From Hyposmocoma kahamanoa (Eukaryota; Arthropoda; Insecta; Lepidoptera; Cosmopterigidae): a DNA stretch of 64,000 nucleotides. The DNA is taken from assembly GCF_003589595.1 (NCBI RefSeq), contig NW_020653711.1, positions 4,281,786 to 4,345,785 on the forward strand, given 5' to 3'. Each line of letters opens with the position of its first letter. The first letter of the stretch is position 1. A program made the position numbers and the translations under genes. Below are positions 55,734-64,000 of the stretch, one piece after another. The notes beneath the pieces are model-generated. The model did no database searches. It was not told the origin of the DNA and worked only from the letters and a program-made list of their open reading frames with translations.

Positions 55734-56239
55734 TAAGTTAAGTAGTTTTACTTTTTGTAACCAGTAACCAGATTCAGTAAATAAGGGAGGAGGAATGATA
55801 TGTATGCATACATATATTACGTCTTGTTTGCGCTGCGACGCGATTATCGCGCGCTTACAGTAATAAACGGATCGTGTTATCGAACTGGCGTTTCATTGCT
55901 AACCTCACGTTACAAACACCTTAAGTATTTTAGGGACAGCGAGAGGCCTACTTCCGTTTTTTATAAAAAACTAATATATTCGTTTTATTTCACGTTTAAA
56001 CGGTAATCGAAGCGCGGAATAGACTCAAAAACAACTATATACATGCCTATTTTTATCACGTGCCGTATTCATGATAATGCAAATATCGAATATTTGCCAA
56101 CTTGCGTTTTAATACCGAAGCGGTAATATTCATATCATATCATACGTATTAAATTTTATACGAATTGAAGACCTTACCTAACCGTCTACTATACCTACTC
56201 ACAAATAGGGTTGAAATAACAAAGAAACAACTTTTTTAT

Positions 56240-56468
56240 AAAAAAACCGACCTCAAAAGTTCATGGAATTATATCTATTAACCAAGTTTTATTGAAATCG
56301 GTTACCGGAAAGTGCGTGAAACCGGATTCATCCCCGGGCTTACCACATTTACAGTTGAAATATTTTCTTCAAATTTAAATGGGATCGCTACTGAGGTACC
56401 TACCCTCTGAACAAAATAGAATCATCAAAATCGGTTCACAAATAAAAAAGAGTCATCGCGTAAGCAGT
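56240..56468 (-). mobile_element. Family B fragment
   Basis: AAAAAACCGACCTCAAAAGT to TCGGTTCACAAATAAAAAAG; joined directly to the extended family A element. Confidence 0.65.
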
Positions 56469-56469
56469 T

Positions 56470-57170
56470 CAAAAAATCATAAATTCCACATATTTCCAAA
56501 AATATTCAATCTTAAAGATTTGATGTTTAGAATAGGTTTGAAATATGTACAGGACATGAAATTTTATTTCACAGACTAACTTACTACTAAGACTAAGTAG
56601 GTACAGTTTGCCTTTACAATGACAATATACTGACAGTCACGTACAAAGAAGGCAAAGAACTAAAGTGACTGACATAGCTCGCAAAAGCTTAATAGAAGTG
56701 AGCGGACATGTCTGCAGGAACGCTGAAGGCCGATGGAGAAGATGTCAAGGCAAACGTAGTGTAGGGCGCCGGCAGAAAGGTGGCCAGCAGCCGCGGGATA
56801 CGGCCGGTACAGGACTGGAAGTCTCCTTGTGAAAGAGTACGTTCAAGGAAGTACTGCCACTACACCTGTCTCTGCCGCCAAGCAGTAATGTGAGCATTCC
56901 TGCGTTCCGGTTTTGAAGGGTAGGGGTGTTGGTGAAATTACAGGCACATGGGACTTGTCAACTTATGTTTCAGGGTTAAAGGCGCAGTAGCAGTGTCCCT
57001 CAGACCTTTGCTAAAAAGTTCTGAGTGGCCCTCAGACCTTTGCCAAAAAGTTCTGAGTGGCCCTCAGACCTTTGCTAAAAAGTTCTGAGTGGCACTGCAA
57101 TTGTTATGGACAGGCGCTTACCATGAAGTGCAAGACTTGTTCGTCCTGTCACTTGATATTATAAAAAAAG
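56470..57170 (+). mobile_element. Extended family A element with a 32-bp triplication
   Basis: Long form as at 50158-50790 (opposite orientation), then standard family A from TCTCCTTGTGAAAGAGTACG to TATTATAAAAAAAGCCC. Inside, 56997-57092 is three tandem 32-bp units (CCTCAGACCTTTGCTAAAAA core), the second with one mismatch. Confidence 0.72.
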
Positions 57171-57600
57171 CCCAGCAGTAGATGCATATAAGTTGATGAT
57201 GAAAGAAGGCTATTTGAAGTGACTTTTATTAAATCCTATTTTACAAACTATCTTTTGTAGTGCTGGCGATGTAAAATAATCACAAAAACTTTCAATATAC
57301 AAATTTTAAAACAGCAAATTTACTCTTTATTAATATAAAATGTCACGACAAACTCTTAGAATAATTAATGTCGTTTTTCAAACAAAAATTAAACATCTTG
57401 GGCCATAATGAAATTTTCGAAATGCCTGTGTCGCTTTAACAAATGCCGGTGTAATTTACAGGAATTTTAATGGGGGACACAGTTTATGTAAGTTAATTAT
57501 TACTCTACGTTGTCTTGTGGAAGAACAGTTCAAGACTCAACTAATGATAGTAAGTACCAGTGTTGCAACCCATAGTATATTCATAGTATACCGTATTTAA

Positions 57601-58181
57601 ATTAAATCATATTTGACTAATAGAAAACAACGAATAGAACTAAATCAGACAAAAGTTTTGACTGGGACTGAAGAAAAATATGTGTCAGGATGGAGAAATG
57701 CAGAGCGCGGAGTGCCTCAGGGGTGTTGGGACCTCTACTATTTTTGTGCTACATAAATGACATGTCAAATACAAATAGCGTGATGTTGTCATTCCGTGGT
57801 TTTGTGGAATCGATTCTACGGTTCGGAGTGATTTTCTGGGGAAACGCGGAGAACGACTTCCCTATACGAAATAGGGAAGTCGTTCTCCGAGCTCAAGCGC
57901 GATGTGTGCGATCTATTTGCGGCCTTAGATCTACTGACAGCTGTCGACCATTGTTTAAACAGTTAAAAGTGCTAACTTCCCCAAGTCTGTACATACTGGA
58001 ATCACGTATATTTCTCAAATCGAACCCCGAACTCCACAGGGAAAAAACGGTTGTTCCGGGATTTAATCTACGCGCTAAAAATCCTCAAATGTTTACACTG
58101 GCACCATTTCTTGTAAAACAACTCTTAAGAAAAAAAGCGCCATTAACGTGGTGCTTTAAAGTCTACAACAAACTGCCATAA
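57601..58181 (+). pseudogene. LINE RT fragment with palm deletion, frameshift and templated hairpin
   Basis: Starts IKSYLTNRKQRIELNQ, then GVPQG in one frame; a one-base loss near 57723 shifts to VLGPLLFLCYINDMSN. The YADD block expected next is absent: the sequence jumps to FRGFVESILRFGVIFWGN of the C-terminal domain. Then come VVLRAQARCVRSICGLRSTD, SCRPLFKQLKVLTSPSLYIL and KVYNKLP to the stop at 58179-58181. Catalytically dead. A perfect hairpin at 57847-57889 lies inside it. Confidence 0.82.
57847..57889. repeat. Perfect 18-bp inverted repeat inside the LINE frame
   Basis: Arms 57847-57864 and 57872-57889, loop TACGAAA. The right arm codes the expected REVVLRAQ block, so the left arm looks like the inverted copy. 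Confidence 0.9.
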
Positions 58182-58419
58182 AGGTTAAAAAATTCCTCTC
58201 TTTAGATATATTCAGGAGGGAATTGTCGAGGCTATTGATTAGAAAATGCTATTACATACAGCAGCCGTCGGAATGCTGCGGCAGGCTTTCGAAGGTAATT
58301 CACATAAATATTTTCCTACTTCTATTCTTCTTTAGCAAGACTACCATTTTGAAATATTCAATTGGTCATAAACCAGCTTGTAACGTTACGACTGATCTGA
58401 AGAGAAGTTAGGTGCGAGC

Positions 58420-59230
58420 ACGATGTCGCGATGGCATGCCACGGCATGGATAAGGATACCGCGGCGTAACAGCCGCCAATGTGCGTTTGCATTGTAGGCA
58501 TGTCGAAGGATTCTTTGCCATGCAGTCCGGCCTTACAGCGTTTAATACCTTTTCGGAAAGATTAAAAATAAAAAGCAAAAATACATCATTATTACTTACA
58601 ATTCCAAAACTTTTATTTAAAGTACCCGATCGTAGTAATATAATTTCTATATAAATGATTACGGGATTCCAGAGAAGGTATTAATGAAGAAAATTTCAAG
58701 CAGAAATTTCATAGAGTATTATAATACGAGAAATAAGTAACATAAAAGCTTAGAGTCTCATGCTGGTACCTAGCTTAAAAACAAACGGCTAAGTAAATAT
58801 GTCTCCCCGAAGAGTATTCAAAACTATTAAAGCACATTCCACATGAAGTTTTCCACATTAGTCTCTTGTTGTGCATAAGTTAACTGCGAGTTTGCTCTTT
58901 GTTAAGAATTGAAACGTGCTCTTGGGTATTGTTATGTGTTGTGCATTTGCAGTAACTTTCTAAAGACCAAAAAGTTGTAAAGCCAAATTAATATACCTAC
59001 CTGTATTTGTCGTGCCCATCTTTGCATATTTTATACGTGTGTCACACAATTGTTATTTGTGTCACATCTGTACGGTAATATATGACTACGGATATGCTGC
59101 ATGCCTGCAGTTAACGCCTGCAGTCGTGATCAACTGCATGCAGTCGAGACTTCCACAGTGGTCAAAGTGATAGATAGTCCGAGAATTGAAAGCAGCAATT
59201 GACTTCTTAGGATATTTTTTTGTCTGAAAC
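58420..59230. other. AT-rich spacer
   Basis: No gene. A CTGCA(G/T)-rich stretch lies at 59096-59142 (CTGCATGCCTGCAG and similar). Confidence 0.35.
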
Positions 59231-59234
59231 ATCT

Positions 59235-59362
59235 TGATATAGACAAACACAAATTACACCCAAGCTCACGAGAGAAACAAATGTAGGCCATACAACTATT
59301 TCTCTCGACCCGGGACCTCTACGTGACCACGTGGCCATGGAGGCAGTTATGCTGCAACACCG
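59235..59362 (-). mobile_element. SINE family G fragment
   Basis: AGACAAACACAAATTACACC to CGTGGCCATGGAGGCAGTTA, with body and tRNA-like head; tail missing. Confidence 0.62.
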
Positions 59363-60109
59363 CAGTGCTCCTGTGGCATCTCTCTTACGTGTAGACATAT
59401 GCTATAGTCATTTTAAATCCACCTGCTACAGACATGCTCTTTACGGTATATTCCACAAATCCCCACTATGAAATCCCCACTAGTGGCGATCTTGACATTT
59501 TATTAAATTTCATTCCACATTAGTGAAACATTTGTGGGGATTACACCACTAACGTAGTACGTGGTACGCAGTGGGGATTTGTGAAATAAAAATCTAAGAT
59601 ATTATTTTATACAGGTGTACCGGTTGTGTTTTCCTTAAATTGATAATGAAGTTTTGAACTTCTTTTAAATAGGTATTGAATTATTCTTAAATGTGTACTC
59701 AAACACTTTTCTTATTTTTGCCCTTGAACGCGCAAAGAAGTTAAGTAGGTTCTTCCACAAGTATATTTCAAATACAAGTTACTGTTAGTTCTACTACAAA
59801 GGTACCTATTTTTGTAGTCTTTTTTTCGTAATATGATAAAAACAAAGTTTCTAATATTGAAACGAAACTCACGTGCGAATCTCTCTCTGAATCTGAGAAA
59901 TCGCAAACAGACATAAGTTTGCAGTACTAATTAATATGTTTTAGTTTATTCTAATTTCTATTAATAATTAATAATAAATTGAACTTTATAAAAATTCATT
60001 CAATAAAATAATTTGTAAAACTTAATGTAACGTAAAATGTTTTTTTTTTGTAAAATTAAAATAAAGTATTTAATTAATAACTATTGTAACTATAGTGAAA
60101 AAATAGGGT

Positions 60110-60295
60110 GGTTTGCATCAATATTAGACATAACTGGTTAAAGACTGTACCATTTCAGTCGACCGTGAGAGCTGTAAAGGGCCCGAAACGTCGGTTTGTT
60201 TGATAAAACAAATATACGTGATTTAAATCCGGAAAAATAGTTTCATTTCCTATGTGTAACAATCGCAAAAACCTAAAAACTCGATATACCAAATC
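60110..60295 (+). repeat. Dispersed repeat family F, copy 2
   Basis: TGTACCATTTCAGTCGACCG, AAAGGGCCCGAAACGTCGG, ATACGTGATTTAAATCCGG, CCTATGTGTAACAATCGCAA, ACTCGATATACC. Confidence 0.58.
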
Positions 60296-60687
60296 TAAGT
60301 TACAAAAAACTTTTTTCAGTCAACTTTTCTAATTGTTGTAAATAAATAGTAAATTACAACAATACTAATAGTACATAATCATAATTTAAAAAAATGAATA
60401 ATAAGCGATTGGGAAAGATTACGTGTCGCTCGGTAAAGCGGGTGGCGGAATCACTGCCCTTGCGTGGTGCATATGACTTCAGACAATATATTTTATCTTT
60501 AGAGTATATCGATGTCCGGCTTGTCAAAATATTTTAGATTTATTTTTATAAACATATTCAAGGACTGGTGCTTCATTTGAAGATGTAGAACACCCTTCCA
60601 TTGTTGCTCGAAATTTGAATGTTGCACAGTAAATGCTTTTAACACATCAAATTAAGAAACAATATTAGCACTCCAGAGCCGCAAGGG

Positions 60688-60900
60688 ATGCAAAAGTCAT
60701 TAAATAATCAACCAATTACGAGCGGCAGCCCAAAAATGTTAACCAACAGTAACATAGCTAATTGTGATTTCGCGTTAAATCCTTTGTTCTATACAAATAC
60801 TAGTGCCGTTCCTTTAACAATAAGTAAAAAACTCGTTTTATTTTTTAAACCGAAACACACGTTTCAATATTATACCACAGTAATATTTTATTATAAATAG
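60688..60900 (+). CDS. Hypothetical 70-residue ORF inside the long-TIR element
   Basis: ATG at 60688, TAG at 60898-60900: MQKSLNNQPITSGSPKMLTN, a polar Asn/Ser/Thr-rich half, then KKLVLFFKPKHTFQYYTT. No domain recognised. It could be a chance ORF; listed because it is the longest ATG-started frame inside the element. Confidence 0.15.
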   Translation: MQKSLNNQPITSGSPKMLTNSNIANCDFALNPLFYTNTSAVPLTISKKLVLFFKPKHTFQYYTTVIFYYK

Positions 60901-61865
60901 ACTACAAGACATTTTGAATACCCTTGTAATAGAACAAATGTTAACTTTTCTTTGAGTATACAAAACATTGTTTTAGTGTACAAATGTATACTATTCTTAA
61001 ATAAGAATAATTCAATATTTAAAAAAACAGTTCAAATCTCCATTTTAGATTTAAGGAAAACTCTACATTGACCTATAAGTCGTGATATTGACGCGACATT
61101 AGTGCTGAAAATCAATATAGGCATTTTTTGCCAACCACAAATCTGTCACCTAAAAGATATTAAATTATATAAAATAATATCTTAGTGGGGATTTTTATTC
61201 CACAAATCCTCTCTGCGTAGCAAGTACTACGTTAGTGGGGATTTGTGGAATAAAATTTAATAAAAGGTTAAGATTTCCACTAGTGGGGATTTCTTAGTGG
61301 GGATTTGTGGAATGTACCCTCTTTACATGTTTACAATGTATATTATTATATACTAGTTAATATAGTATACGCATAATATGCCTGGTACAGATTGCACGCA
61401 CGCTACAGGTATGTGTATTTTGGCTTTTACCCCAAATTTTTTATTGTGTTATGAACTATAGTTCATATTTTCCCTGTCTTCATTCGTTTACTGTGGGAAC
61501 AACGTAGTTCCATCAGTAGCCTCAGCTTCGAGAGTCAAAATGATATATAATATGATCACAGCGTTCAGTGTTACGAAGTATCCAAGAATTGCTAATAATT
61601 ACCCTCAACTCAATGAATTGATGGTGCAATGTCACGTGTTTTTATAAAAAAATCGTTTATACGAATTATAGTTTTAATAAAAAATACACCTTAAATTAAT
61701 ATGTACAATTAATTTAATTGTGTGCTTCTGAGTTGATCATAATGTCTGTGAAGGTCTTACACTATCATGGTGAGCTAGAATTACTGTAATGTGTTATTTA
61801 TTTATTTATTATTTATTAATAGAATCGACAATGTGGGCTTTATATGTAGTGTGGTTCATTTAAGT

Positions 61866-62033
61866 ATGCTAAACAAATCTAGTAACAGCATTTCTACCCA
61901 AAAAGTGACCGTTTGCATTGTAGGCCTTTTGATTTTTGCTTTTATTATATTATCATATATCTGTGTAATTATAATGTATGTACTTCTAAATTTAAATCGC
62001 GTATATTTGTTTTTTCAAACAAGCCGACGTTGA
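61866..62033 (+). CDS. Small ORF: 55-residue predicted single-span membrane peptide
   Basis: ATG at 61866, TGA at 62031-62033. Polar N part (MLNKSSNSISTQKVTV), a long hydrophobic span (CIVGLLIFAFIILSYICVII), and a C-terminal tail that comes from a family F repeat (from about 61985). Two shorter ATG frames precede it on the same strand (61552-61647, 31 codons; 61742-61789, 15 codons). Unrecognised. Confidence 0.2.
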   Translation: MLNKSSNSISTQKVTVCIVGLLIFAFIILSYICVIIMYVLLNLNRVYLFFQTSRR

Positions 62034-62125
62034 CCGAGTCAGACGTGACCATGGGATCTGTAAAGGGCCCGAAACGTAAGCGTAATTTCCTAAGTGTAAC
62101 AATCGCGAAAACCTAAGAACTCGAT
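61985..62125 (+). repeat. Dispersed repeat family F, copy 3, partly inverted
   Basis: TAAATCGCGTATATTTGTTT through CAAGCCGACGTTGACC, then AAAGGGCCCGAAACGTAAGC and GTGTAACAATCGCGAAAACC to ACTCGATATA. The first part is inverted relative to copy 2. Confidence 0.55.
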
Positions 62126-62164
62126 ATATAAACAGATTGTTAAAAATATGATTTTTCCTTTGGT

Positions 62165-62640
62165 AGCAGTAAGCTTCATGTGAAATAGTTCGTCCAGGGA
62201 AGTACTGCTGCTACCTTAAAGGGGACATTAATTTCCTGCATTACAGTCCACCTTGCCATTCGCCGCAATTCTCGCTAAGTCGCAATACTGCAATGCGTCT
62301 TGCAAGACTCCATACGCAGGATAGTGTGTGAGCAGTCTCCTGCCAGAGCGGCGGACTGCCATGCAGGTAGTGAATGGGCCGTTTTATTAATTTTTGACGC
62401 CAAACAGTAACGTGAGCTACTGCGTTTCGGTTTTGAAGGGAGCGGGAGCTGGTGAAATAACACACACACACACACACACATGGGACTTGTCAACTTATGT
62501 CTCAGGGTGAAGGGCGCAGTGGTTGTGCCCCTCAAATCTTTGTGATTTAAGACTCTGAGTGGCACTGCAACTGTTATAGACAGACGTGACGTTTACTACC
62601 AGGAGCACGATTTGTTCGTCCCGTCACTTGATATCATGGC
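62165..62640 (+). mobile_element. Family A element with a 180-bp insertion and a CA microsatellite
   Basis: AGCTTCATGTGAAATAGTTC starts normally; bases about 62216-62395 are foreign (CCTTGCCATTCGCCGCAATT, GAGCGGCGGACTGCC). The element then resumes at GACGCCAAACAGTAACGTGA, with an (AC)n run at 62460-62480, to GTCCCGTCACTTGATATCAT. Confidence 0.68.
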
Positions 62641-62999
62641 TTCTGTGCATATAGTACGTTCTTCATTCTTCGAAAAATGAAAATCGTATAGTTATTACAA
62701 TGAGAAACGACTATAAGGAAAGTAACACATTGCAACGCCGTGGCTGCAAGAAGGAAAACTTTATATATACTCCGAGTACAAATAAAGAGAAGTTAAATGT
62801 CTGCAATGAGAAAGTTAGGAAGTAAGAGCAACTGAGTATTGCGTCTTTAGTATAATCAACGGTTTGAATAGGAATATACTATTATGATTTTATATTAAGA
62901 ATGATAGATAGAAAATATTTTGATTGAAAAGTCATATTACAAAATTGAAGACTATATATGTTAGATAAAGATATATGGAAAGACGACATATACACAAAT

Positions 63000-63178
63000 T
63001 TGATTCAAAGTGTATTTCATAGCATTTAAGTTTATTTGAAAAGAGCAATCCCTAGAGATTTTTGCTCGTTCTTGTCAGGGACATCAGCGAAGTGAACGAG
63101 CAGTAGCTTAAATGTGATGTTTTCAAGTGTAAATTTATTTTACCTATGGAATAAATGATTCTTTGACTTTGACTTTGA
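63000..63178 (+). mobile_element. LINE 3'-UTR-like tail
   Basis: TTTGCTCGTTCTTGTCAGGG, then CCTATGGAATAAATGATTC and a TTTGACTTTGACTTTGA microsatellite, the kind of 3' end seen on insect non-LTR elements. No coding part attached. Confidence 0.4.
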
Positions 63179-63790
63179 ATTAGAAGATACCGTCGGTATT
63201 TTTTTAGAAAAGGCGAAAGCGACATTTTGAAAAACTTTTCAGGGAAGCAAGTTTTAGGTTTTAACGACTGTTTTAAAATTCAATTTTGGTTTAAAAGTTT
63301 TTAAAATTGAATTTAAACAAGGACGTATATATTTTAACAGTCGTGAAAAACTAAAAATCTTTCAATATTTATTCAATTTCACATACGGAAGCTTCTACAA
63401 ATATAAATTGAACATCAGGTAGATAAAACTAAAACCTTAAATGTGAGATTGGAGTTACTAGATTTGTGTTAGAGATCTATAGGTTTCCAGCCATTACAAT
63501 TTATAACACTTTCAATTGGCAATGTTAACTTGTCATACCGTCGCCTACTTTCTCAAACTCGTATCTTAAAGCACAAAGTTACTGAAATGCAAAAAATGGA
63601 TTGTACATAGGGCGCACTATAAGTTTCCGGAACTGGCCACTTACATCAACAATATTTAAAAAGCAATTTGAAAACAAACATTTGAAATTTAGAAAAAAAA
63701 ATTTAAAATGGAATGAGTTAAATACAATCAATACTACACAAACATTTGGGTGTGAAAAAGCTGTGCTCTCGGTGGATGCCATACAATTTG

Positions 63791-64000
63791 ACAGAGGTTC
63801 GAAAAACGGATCGCGTCACTTGGTGCAAAGCCATGCTTACCAGATTCAACGAAGGGGCGTCAAATTTGGTGTGGGACATAGTAACAGGTGACGAAATATG
63901 GATTTAAAGTTACGATTCCAAAACAAAGCAGCAATCGAGCGTATGGGTCTTTCGAGATGAGCCGAAACCAACCACAGTTGTGCGCGTGCAAAGTGCCTCT
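63791..64000 (+). pseudogene. Mariner transposase fragment (runs off the window)
   Basis: Frame from 63791: TEVRKTDRVTWCKAMLTRFN, EGASNLVWDIVTGDEIWI, stop TAA at 63905-63907, then SYDSKTKQQSSVWVFRDEPK and PTTVVRVQSAS to the window edge. TGDE holds the second catalytic Asp of the DD34D triad; KTKQQSxVWVFxDEPxPT is a mariner signature. The stop sits where relatives have Tyr. The N-terminal HTH and first Asp are absent on this side. Subfamily not assigned. Confidence 0.85.

Larger units (their letters stand above)
59445..61318. mobile_element. 1.87-kb DNA transposon with long (150-170 bp) TIRs
   Basis: Left end GGTATATTCCACAAATCCCC, right end reversed GGTACATTCCACAAATCCCC. The inverted similarity extends through AACGTAGTAC and AAGATATTATTTTATA, so the TIRs cover about 59445-59614 and 61168-61318. 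Perfect 8-bp target duplication CTCTTTAC at 59437-59444 and 61319-61326. The interior has no recognisable transposase and includes a family F repeat (60110-60295) and a 70-codon frame. Superfamily unresolved: 8 bp fits hAT, P or Merlin-like groups, but the terminus is not typical of any I can name. Confidence 0.82.

Noticed and set aside
43107..64000. Search for the missing N-terminal SDR exon
   Set aside because: No minus-strand segment with a hydrophobic anchor followed by a Lys-Trp-Ala-type end and a phase-1 donor was found by eye; it probably lies beyond the window.

Overview
The window is eukaryotic nuclear DNA from an insect, most likely a moth or butterfly. It is AT-rich, has one spliced gene with canonical GT/AG introns, and is otherwise packed with short interspersed elements, TIR elements and dead non-LTR retrotransposons. 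The lepidopteran assignment rests on repeat families I recognise by style (tRNA-derived SINEs ending in ATT runs, a MITE with termini near ACCGACTTCAAAA, a short element containing GACTTGTTCGTCCCGTCACTTG) and is inference.

The one confident host gene is on the minus strand: a short-chain dehydrogenase/reductase of the HSD17B12 / very-long-chain 3-oxoacyl-CoA reductase family (Drosophila spidey, C. elegans let-767). Five coding exons are visible, at 43060-43106, 27854-27929, 27600-27768, 15346-15514 and 12498-12827. They join in frame and give about 263 C-terminal residues with the Rossmann glycine motif, NNVG, Asn-Ser-Tyr-Lys active site and a KxKxx-like C terminus. The N-terminal exon is not in the window. 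Introns of about 15.1, 12.1 and 2.5 kb are filled with transposons; one intron is only 85 bp.

Region by region: 1-2.6 kb, LINE 3' fragments and SINEs. 3.1-4.25 kb, a compact set of small ORFs, five on the minus strand and one divergent, nearly all with a single predicted membrane span; this is the best candidate for something undescribed. 4.3-10.7 kb, nested MITEs and LINE fragments, an assembly gap flanked by a duplicated 29 bp, and a MITE. 12.5-43.1 kb, the SDR gene, whose introns carry a pogo-like element, three copies of a hAT-like MITE with perfect 8-bp target duplications, a PIF/Harbinger-like MITE beside an exon, and a nearly complete endonuclease/RT LINE (31.65-35.3 kb) with a frameshift and a stop. 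36.3-37.0 kb, a GC-rich island of unknown origin. 43-64 kb, more LINE fragments, SINEs and MITEs, a 1.46-kb TIR element holding another small membrane ORF, a 1.87-kb element with long terminal inverted repeats and a perfect 8-bp target duplication, several near-perfect hairpins, and a partial mariner transposase running off the right edge.

Repeat family letters (A-J) are local labels. All homology statements come from reading sequence by eye; no database search was run.
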